Shown one piece after another: positions 1 through 4,095 of a stretch of DNA of 5,132 bases. Under the pieces are notes generated by a model. The model was given only the letters and a program-made list of their open reading frames with translations, was not told the origin of the DNA and did no database searches. This DNA comes from JAYZBC01 sp036339375 (GTDB lineage Bacteria; Pseudomonadota; Alphaproteobacteria; MPNO01; UBA2964): the NCBI GenBank assembly GCA_036339375.1, contig JAYZBC010000079.1, forward strand, positions 1 to 5,132, in the 5' to 3' direction. Positions within the stretch are counted from its first letter, which is position 1. Each line of letters begins with the position of its first letter. A program made the translations under genes and the position numbers.

Positions 1-147
1 ACTCCTACCAGCCCAAGTTTTCTTGTAAAAAGGGGAAGTCGCTTTAATTGGGATATTGCATTCTGAAGTACAAAAAGGTTTGAATGAGGGTGGAAAGGGA
101 TTCATAAAACAGGAGTTTTAAACGGCAGAATTTCTGTTCCCTTAATG

Positions 148-181
148 AAAAAACCATTTTCACTTAACTTACCGAAAAAGG
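148..181 (-). terminator. Probable intrinsic terminator of the tRNA-Thr gene
   Basis: Read on the minus strand, an 8-position stem (181-174 with 161-154) has one T-T mismatch and three G-C pairs. It closes a 12-nt loop and is followed directly by six T (153-148). It starts 3 nt after the encoded CCA of the tRNA, the expected place for a Rho-independent terminator. The stem is AT-rich and so weak. No further tRNA or gene is evident between here and the left edge. Confidence 0.5.
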
Positions 182-184
182 ATT

Positions 185-259
185 TGGTGCCACGCCACAG
201 GATCGAACTGCGGACCTATGGTTTACAAAACCATTGCTCTACCACTGAGCTAGCGTGGC
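185..259 (-). tRNA. tRNA-Thr, anticodon UGU, with encoded CCA
   Basis: On the minus strand the sequence folds into a full cloverleaf. The acceptor stem is GCCACGC (259-253) paired with GCGTGGC (195-189). A D-arm with GCTC/GAGC follows. The anticodon stem ATGGT/ACCAT encloses the loop TTTGTAA, and the T-arm CGCAG/CTGTG encloses TTCGATC. The anticodon TGT (227-225) reads the threonine codon ACA. The discriminator base is A (188), and CCA is encoded at 187-185. The body is 72 nt plus CCA. It stands alone in the window, so any other genes of its transcript lie outside. Confidence 0.96.
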
Positions 260-275
260 ACTTTGGGAAAAGTTT

Positions 276-302
276 TCTATACGTAAGTTAGCTATATCAC
301 AA
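276..302 (-). promoter_or_regulatory. Possible promoter of the tRNA-Thr gene
   Basis: On the minus strand a TATAGA hexamer (281-276) lies 16 nt before the mature tRNA 5' end. A TTGTGA hexamer (302-297) lies 15 nt further upstream. The position suits a short tRNA leader, but the 15-nt spacer is below the optimum and neither box is a close consensus match. This rests on pattern only. Confidence 0.28.
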
Positions 303-685
303 CCACCTTTTTCAGTTTGGTAATAATTTGGGGATGGTACCTTTATGTCTTCCACTATTCCCTATCTTGGTAAGTTCTTTAACTTGATTTGGGTTTGTGG
401 TTAGGCCATAGAATAAACCAATCATTTCCACGTTCGTTTCCATAGGTCTTGTCTTCTTGGAGATTAGAATAGCTGACCGGAAACCTACCTTTTTTATCCA
501 ACAAAAATATAAAACTTAACTGTAACGAGTTTTGAAAAAATGGATGATACCCAATAAAAATCATGAGTGAAGAATTGAATGAACTTGTTGCGAAAATTTA
601 ATCTATGTATTAGTTAAATGTTATTAATTTGTTCCAAAGGTTCTGTTGCTAATTTGCATAAAAATGATCAAAGGAAATTAAGATT
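303..685. other. Gene-poor stretch between tRNA-Thr and the CmcJ-type gene
   Basis: I find no supportable gene here. A 61-codon minus-strand ORF (379-564) lacks a ribosome binding site and resembles no family I recognise. A 12-codon plus-strand ORF (563-601, MSEELNELVAKI) looks protein-like in composition but has no Shine-Dalgarno site. The stretch is AT-rich. Its right end must hold the promoter of the gene starting at 686. The best candidate is TTGTTG (585-590), a 17-nt spacer, and TATTAG (608-613), which is a weak match. Confidence 0.5.
671..675 (+). promoter_or_regulatory. Ribosome binding site of the CmcJ-type gene
   Basis: AAGGA lies 10 nt upstream of the ATG at 686. It supports that codon as the start, and no better-placed site is visible for a later ATG. 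Confidence 0.6.
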
Positions 686-1516
686 ATGGTTGTAGAAAAC
701 GCAACCCCAATTCATGTAGAAACGTTGGTGAATTTTCTCGTGGACACAGCTGTTAAACCAATAAATATTCCTTCCACCCCAGGCGGTGGAAAATCCCAAC
801 ATATCGGAAACTACGAGACACGTAGGGTTAAGGTTTTTAATGCACGTTCAGTGTCTAGAAATTTTTCCATTGATAAAGAGGGTTTTTCATTGGTCAATTT
901 AAATACAAATGTTAAAGATTTTTATGATCAAACCCAGATAGAAGCTATTTACAATAAAGAACTAGAAAATTTAATTAAGGGAGAAACCGGAGCTGATAAG
1001 GTTGTCATTTTCGACCATACGCTGAGGGCAGGGGATCCAAAAATACGCCAGGAAAAAATGGTACGAGAACCGGTTCAGCGGGCGCATAATGACTATACAA
1101 TCAAATCCGGGCCAATTCGAGTGAGAGACTGGTTTGGCGAGGAAAAAAGCGTAGATCTCTTAAAAAATCGTTTTGCAATTATAAACGTTTGGAGGTCAAT
1201 TGTTGGTAACGTTGAACAGGACCCTTTGGCTCTTTGCGATGCGCGTAGTGTATCCTTAAAAAACTTGGTTGCTACAGAAAGAAGGGCGAAAGAGAGAGTG
1301 GGAGAGACTTATCGCTTGACGTTTGATCCAGAACAGAAATGGTTTTACTTTCCTCAAATGAAAAAAAATGAAGCGATCCTGATTAAGTCCTATGAGTCGG
1401 ATAAAAATGGCCGGGCTCGTTTTACACCACACACAGCATTTGAAGACCCGACGTCAGAGAAGAATGGAGCACCACGTCAAAGTATAGAATCGCGTGCTTT
1501 TGCGTTTTTTGAGTAA
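686..1516 (+). CDS. CmcJ/AsaB (NvfI-like) family Fe(II)/2-oxoglutarate-type oxygenase
   Basis: This 276-residue protein appears full length for the CmcJ/NvfI and AsaB-like oxidoreductases, best known from fungal and actinobacterial natural-product pathways (hydroxylation or desaturation). Visible family blocks are: FSLVNLNT with VKDFYD (67-81); TGADKVVIFDHTLR (101-114); PVQRAHNDYT (129-138), carrying the HxD metal motif His134/Asp136; RFAIINVWR (162-170); DPLALCDARSV (179-189); GETYRL (206-211); FTPHTAFEDPT (246-256), with the probable distal metal ligand His249; and a C-terminal RQSIESRAF block (264-272) that probably supplies a 2-oxoglutarate-binding Arg. The ATG has AAGGA 10 nt upstream. 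There is no signal peptide or membrane segment, so it is probably cytoplasmic. The gene is monocistronic in the window and converges on the PhyH-family gene with only 26 nt between stop codons. The family call is strong. The substrate is unknown, and some members may act on small aromatic or terpenoid compounds. Confidence 0.9.
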   Translation: MVVENATPIHVETLVNFLVDTAVKPINIPSTPGGGKSQHIGNYETRRVKVFNARSVSRNFSIDKEGFSLVNLNTNVKDFYDQTQIEAIYNKELENLIKGETGADKVVIFDHTLRAGDPKIRQEKMVREPVQRAHNDYTIKSGPIRVRDWFGEEKSVDLLKNRFAIINVWRSIVGNVEQDPLALCDARSVSLKNLVATERRAKERVGETYRLTFDPEQKWFYFPQMKKNEAILIKSYESDKNGRARFTPHTAFEDPTSEKNGAPRQSIESRAFAFFE

Positions 1517-1542
1517 TTTTTAAAAATCGATAATAGAGTATA

Positions 1543-2355
1543 CTAAGCTCGCCATACCACGGGATATTGGTCACTATCAAGCGGTCCACCCGGTTTTAAA
1601 TCAGGTGTGTCCGGGACAGAGGGTATATAAGAACGTGGCTGCCAAGTAACATCGTCCCCAGCAAACCGTACGGAAAGTGCTCTACGTCTGGTTCCTAAAG
1701 TCACATTGGGAGCTGCATAGTGCATAACAGCTGCATTAAAGGCTAGGCAATCCCCAGGCCTCATCTCGTCAAACGTTACAATATCATATTTTTCGGGTGC
1801 TCCTTCAATATCAGGAGCGGGTCCATCAAACTGATCCGCCTCATTCACTAAGTCGCCTCGTCCTATCCTAATGGGTTGAAAAATTTTGCCCCATTTGTGG
1901 GATCCTCTAACAAAGCTAACGGCACCCGAATCTGAGCTGATAGGATCCAGAGGAATCCATAACGAAATTACTTGGCTCCCCGTTAACTCATAATAGGGTA
2001 GATCTTGGTGCCAATAGGTAGGGTTTTCTGTTCCCGGTTCCTTTACCAGCAGATGTTCATCAAACAAATTTAATTTTTTAGTGCTCATAATTCGGCCGGC
2101 AATTTCAGCTATTGGCGACTGGTCCATGAATTCTTGAAATTGTGGAATGCGTTTACGCATATGATGATCCGTGAAAAATCTTCCTTTTTCTTTTTCTGCA
2201 TATTCTTTGGAAAGTGCGCTCGGATTTTTCATTGCCTTTTCTACCCCAAATTTTAATAGCTGTAAGAAGTAGTCATCAAAAGCATTGCGAACGCAGACAA
2301 AACCATCGTCATGCCAAGTCTTTGCTAAATTTTTAAAATTCAAAGTGTCATTCAT
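1543..2355 (-). CDS. Phytanoyl-CoA dioxygenase (PhyH) family Fe(II)/2-oxoglutarate oxygenase
   Basis: A 270-residue, full-length PhyH-family protein. Residues 10-23 (LAKTWHDDGFVCVR) are the usual N-terminal opening. TYWHQDLPYY (113-122) carries the HxD facial-triad residues His116 and Asp118. SLWIPLDP and SGAVSFVRGSHKWG (131-156) form the conserved jelly-roll core. RPGDCLAFNAAVMHYAAPN (199-217) supplies the distal ligand His212, and TRRRALSVRFAGDD (222-235) carries the Arg cluster expected to bind 2-oxoglutarate. All catalytic residues are present. Known members hydroxylate acyl-CoAs, free small molecules and natural products, so the substrate is open. The ATG overlaps the TGA of the upstream selenoprotein gene (ATGA, 2352-2355). 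I see no clear Shine-Dalgarno site in the preceding 25 nt, so translation probably depends on ribosomes arriving from the upstream gene. It is last in the minus-strand operon. Confidence 0.92.
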   Translation of the reverse strand: MNDTLNFKNLAKTWHDDGFVCVRNAFDDYFLQLLKFGVEKAMKNPSALSKEYAEKEKGRFFTDHHMRKRIPQFQEFMDQSPIAEIAGRIMSTKKLNLFDEHLLVKEPGTENPTYWHQDLPYYELTGSQVISLWIPLDPISSDSGAVSFVRGSHKWGKIFQPIRIGRGDLVNEADQFDGPAPDIEGAPEKYDIVTFDEMRPGDCLAFNAAVMHYAAPNVTLGTRRRALSVRFAGDDVTWQPRSYIPSVPDTPDLKPGGPLDSDQYPVVWRA

Positions 2356-3017
2356 TTTTTATAACTCAAATTTTTAACAGCTTCTTCGAAACCTGCTGGA
2401 TCAAAAAAGTGGGGCCCAATACCGCACTTCCAAGTTACCCTTCCAATTTTATCAAGAACGTAAAGTCTTTCAGGCCAAGCCCTAAATTTGCTGTCTACCT
2501 CGTTCGTCATATTGTCTAACACCATGGGAAAAGAAAAGTTAAACCGAAGCATGCAGGCTGCTGCGATTTTTGCTCGTTCATCTACAGTAGTGGGTTGAGA
2601 ATAAAGAATTCCTTCGTCTATGTTTGGTGGAGATTGTGATTCGTCTGTTGGGTGTGCTTCTTTGATATAAATGCATAGGAAATTTGCTTGGCCATGGTAT
2701 TTTTTTGCAATTCCATCGAGGCGCACGGCCTCTTGGCGAAAAGGGGGTCAGGTATATGATCCAAAAATCAACCCGGCCGGTTTTCCACGGAGGGAGGATA
2801 GGCTCATGTAGGTACCTGTCCTCTGCCCTTTGTAATTTAGCCGTTCAAGCAGAAAATCAGGGGTAGTATCCCCCACTTGGGGTGATTTAGCATCATCTGC
2901 CAATCGTCGGAGGTAGTTCTGCCGCATATCTTCGCGTGTCCAACCTCTGATTTTGAGCTCTTTACTGCTTATTTTTTCTATACGCTTTTCTAAAATTTCT
3001 GGCAGTCTTGTAGGCAT
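2352..3017 (-). CDS. Deiodinase-like selenoprotein (in-frame UGA as selenocysteine 90)
   Basis: The product is a 221-residue thioredoxin-fold protein of the iodothyronine deiodinase-like group, if the TGA at 2748-2750 is read as selenocysteine. Residues 1-44 are a charged helical N-terminus without a membrane anchor, unlike vertebrate deiodinases. PQVGDTTPDF (46-55) is the usual redoxin entry. LIFGSYT-U-PPFR (83-94) matches the deiodinase FGSCTUPPF motif. Then come NFLCIYIKEAHPTD (112-125), PMVLDNM (164-170) and PERLYVLDKIGRV (182-194). His122 lies 32 residues after Sec90, the spacing of Sec126 and His158 in human DIO1. The Cys two residues before Sec in DIO1 is Tyr88 here, and the second DIO1 active-site His appears replaced around residues 140-142. 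The start ATG (3015-3017) has only a weak GGA upstream. It lies 15 nt after the VOC gene and overlaps the PhyH gene by 4 nt. Without readthrough only an 89-residue fragment is made. A nonsense-mutated Cys homolog is the alternative. Substrate is unknown; iodothyronine is unlikely. Confidence 0.87.
2713..2736 (-). promoter_or_regulatory. Putative bacterial SECIS stem-loop
   Basis: In the mRNA sense, the sequence after the UGA folds as CCA (2736-2734) with UGG (2715-2713), a small internal loop (A opposite GA), then GAGGC (2732-2728) with GCCUC (2722-2718), closing the apical loop CGUGC (2727-2723). The apical loop begins 20 nt after the UGA and has G as its second base. To my knowledge this fits the general bacterial SECIS model: a stem-loop inside the coding region just after the UGA, a short apical loop with G in the first two positions, and a spacing in the high teens to thirties. 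Such an element recruits SelB with Sec-tRNA. It covers codons 94-102 and has not been checked by folding software. Confidence 0.65.
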
Positions 3018-3032
3018 TTATTTTGTCCAAAA

Positions 3033-3443
3033 TTAATCATTAGCTGGTTGTACATTCTTTACTGCACCATGCCATCCACTCGTTGTGATGTCGAAGGTTT
3101 CACCTGTGGGCATTCTGTACTTTATTTCGTAGAAGCTATTTGGATCCCCACTTTTATTGCCCATAATATGCGTGGCTCCGGCATCTTCTACTTGCTGGCA
3201 GGCGGTTTTAATATCGTCGACCCAAATTCCGAAATGGTCTATACCAAAGAATGGATCCTGACCCTCATAGCCAAGTGGTTTCCCTTTTCGATTAAGAAGG
3301 GCGACGTTGATGGTCCCATCAGACAGGTAAATTGTTCCAGTTCCTGATTCTCCTACAACTTCCAAGTCAAAGGCTTTTTGAAAGAACTCACTGCTGGCGG
3401 AGGCGTTTTTTACAGAAATCGCGATGTGCCGTAATTTTCCCAC
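3033..3443 (-). CDS. VOC (glyoxalase/bleomycin-resistance fold) family protein
   Basis: A 136-residue single-domain protein with two βαβββ modules of the vicinal-oxygen-chelate superfamily. Module 1 starts LRHIAISVKNASASSEFFQKAFDL with His6. Module 2 starts GIDHFGIWVDD with His70 and ends MPTGETFDI, where Asp118 takes the position usually held by the last metal-binding Glu. His6, His70 and Asp118 are candidate metal ligands; the ligand from the middle of module 1 is not obvious. VOC enzymes include extradiol dioxygenases, glyoxalases, epimerases and antibiotic-binding proteins, and the reaction cannot be named here. The start is GTG (3443-3441) with AGGAG 6 nt upstream (3454-3450), which decides it. 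It lies 164 nt after the RidA-like gene and 15 nt before the selenoprotein gene, so it is probably co-transcribed with the latter. Its role with Rieske and PhyH oxygenases may be in processing an oxidised aromatic; that is inference. Confidence 0.88.
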   Translation of the reverse strand: MGKLRHIAISVKNASASSEFFQKAFDLEVVGESGTGTIYLSDGTINVALLNRKGKPLGYEGQDPFFGIDHFGIWVDDIKTACQQVEDAGATHIMGNKSGDPNSFYEIKYRMPTGETFDITTSGWHGAVKNVQPAND

Positions 3444-3449
3444 AATTTT

Positions 3450-3454
3450 CTCCT
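3450..3454 (-). promoter_or_regulatory. Shine-Dalgarno site selecting a GTG start for the VOC gene
   Basis: AGGAG on the minus strand lies 6 nt before GTG at 3443-3441. The first conserved strand of the VOC domain (LRHIAIS) follows three codons later, so the GTG is the natural start and no upstream in-frame ATG is needed. Confidence 0.7.
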
Positions 3455-3486
3455 TTATTCATACAAATCATATGATGCGTGCAACT

Positions 3487-3516
3487 ATTGTTCCTCGAGG
3501 CTTGAAATTTTATCAA
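3487..3516 (-). promoter_or_regulatory. Possible promoter for the VOC-selenoprotein-PhyH genes
   Basis: On the minus strand TTGATA (3516-3511, five of six to the -35 consensus) and AACAAT (3492-3487, four of six to the -10 consensus) are 18 nt apart. They lie about 43 nt upstream of the VOC start. The spacer contains the 8-bp palindrome CCTCGAGG (3493-3500), and a 10-bp palindrome ATCATATGAT (3467-3476) lies in the predicted leader. Either could be an operator, but short palindromes are common. The 164-nt gap after the RidA-like gene makes a separate promoter reasonable. Confidence 0.33.
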
Positions 3517-3607
3517 GTCAGAGCCTGATATAAAATAACAGTTCTCAAATTTAAAGTTAACGTTTTTTTTAAACCTAAAAAGGAAGAGAAAACTCTTTAG
3601 GTGCAAC

Positions 3608-3952
3608 CTATTTTACAGCGATGCACATTATCTCTACCAATGTGTTTGGTGTTAGTTCTACGCCAACGGCAGCCCTTGCCGGTGGATGTTTGGGGTCCAT
3701 CCATGCCATCCATGCTTCATTCATAAAGTCTTTTTCAGACATATTCGCTAAATATACTACGGAAGTTAAAATTTTAGTTTTGTCTGAACCAGCTGCCATT
3801 AAAATGGCGTCAATTTTAGTGAGAACCTGTTCGGTTTGCTCTTTCATTCCGACCGTTTTATCCTCTGCAACAATGCCGGACATATAAATTGTATTGTCCG
3901 TTACTACAGCCTTACTATTCCAAGGCCCCGGTTGAAGTCTTTCTATGGTCAT
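3608..3952 (-). CDS. RidA/YjgF/YER057c family protein (YoaB-like branch)
   Basis: A 114-residue protein, the usual length of RidA monomers, which form trimers with active sites between subunits. Canonical RidA hydrolyses reactive enamines and imines such as 2-aminoacrylate. Here VVTDNTIYMSGIVAED (16-31) is the first conserved strand pair, QTEQVLTKIDAIL and AAGSDKTKILTSVVYLANM (39-71) the central helix and strand, and HPPARAAVGVELTPNTLVEIMCIAVK (89-114) the C-terminal block. Arg93 matches the carboxylate-binding Arg of RidA, and Glu107 the conserved late Glu. The N-terminal PGPWNSKAVV resembles YoaB-type members more than housekeeping RidA, so I do not assign ridA. The start is set by AGGAGG 6 nt upstream. 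It is the first gene of the minus-strand set, divergent from the Rieske gene. RidA-like genes often accompany catabolic clusters that make unstable nitrogen-containing intermediates, which is the likely role here by inference. Confidence 0.9.
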   Translation of the reverse strand: MTIERLQPGPWNSKAVVTDNTIYMSGIVAEDKTVGMKEQTEQVLTKIDAILMAAGSDKTKILTSVVYLANMSEKDFMNEAWMAWMDPKHPPARAAVGVELTPNTLVEIMCIAVK

Positions 3953-3958
3953 TTTTAA

Positions 3959-3964
3959 CCTCCT
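3959..3964 (-). promoter_or_regulatory. Strong Shine-Dalgarno site of the RidA-like gene
   Basis: AGGAGG on the minus strand lies 6 nt before the ATG at 3952-3950. This is the strongest ribosome binding site in the window and fixes the start codon. Confidence 0.75.
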
Positions 3965-4032
3965 TTATCCAACTATAAGTTTTTCTTACCTTTTTTGCAG
4001 AATTCAATATCTTGCTAGTCGAGAGTTGTTAG

Positions 4033-4061
4033 TTGAGCGGATAGCTTTCGCACGTTAAATT
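4033..4061 (+). promoter_or_regulatory. Possible promoter of the Rieske oxygenase gene
   Basis: TTGAGC (4033-4038) and TAAATT (4056-4061), each four of six to the sigma-70 consensus, are separated by an optimal 17 nt. They end 34 nt before the ATG at 4096. The box lies in the 143-nt divergent region shared with the RidA-like gene. The direct repeat AGTTG-TT-AGTTG (4024-4035) just overlaps the -35 box and could be a regulator half-site pair. No convincing promoter pair was seen in the other direction. Confidence 0.38.
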
Positions 4062-4095
4062 GTAGTATTCTCCATAGGAAATTTGGAAAAATTAA

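Noticed and set aside
185..259. tRNA-Thr as an integration site bounding a genomic island
   Set aside because: No integrase or repeated 3'-tRNA fragment is seen, and the oxygenase genes lie on the 5' side of the tRNA, opposite to where such islands normally insert.
379..564. 61-codon minus-strand ORF
   Set aside because: It has no ribosome binding site, no recognisable domain and no partner gene. It is probably a chance ORF in AT-rich DNA.
563..601. 12-codon plus-strand ORF MSEELNELVAKI as a leader peptide or gene remnant
   Set aside because: Its composition looks protein-like, but there is no Shine-Dalgarno site and no attenuator-like structure downstream.
1516..1545. Palindromes ATTTTTAAAAAT and AGTATACT between the convergent genes as a bidirectional terminator
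   Set aside because: They are purely AT-rich, with no GC stem followed by T-runs. Nothing beyond base composition supports a function.
2352..2726. A separate 124-residue protein starting at the internal GTG (2726-2724)
   Set aside because: It lacks the N-terminal half of the thioredoxin-like fold, its start lies inside the proposed SECIS stem-loop with no ribosome binding site, and it continues the upstream ORF in the same frame across the TGA.
2748..2750. UGA read as Trp under an alternative genetic code
   Set aside because: Trp is encoded by TGG throughout the window, no other gene contains an in-frame TGA, and Trp would not make sense at this catalytic position.
2748..3017. Pseudogene explanation: nonsense mutation in a Cys-type deiodinase-like gene
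   Set aside because: It cannot be fully excluded. However, the TGA falls exactly at the Sec position, a suitable stem-loop follows, both halves are otherwise intact, and the 3' half keeps tight coupling to PhyH. Selenocysteine is the simpler reading.
3048..3347. 99-codon plus-strand ORF
   Set aside because: It lies wholly antisense to the well-supported VOC gene and shows no family features.
3574..3601. Hairpin just after the RidA-like stop codon as a terminator
   Set aside because: The inner stem is only five weak pairs (AAGAG/CTCTT), the outer pairs need an unpaired stretch, and no proper T-run follows the full structure on the minus strand.
3388..3606. 72-codon minus-strand ORF between the RidA-like and VOC genes
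   Set aside because: It overlaps the VOC start in another frame, is low in complexity (Phe/Lys/Asn-rich) and lacks a ribosome binding site.
3621..3887. 88-codon plus-strand ORF
   Set aside because: It is antisense to the RidA-like gene and is a shadow ORF.
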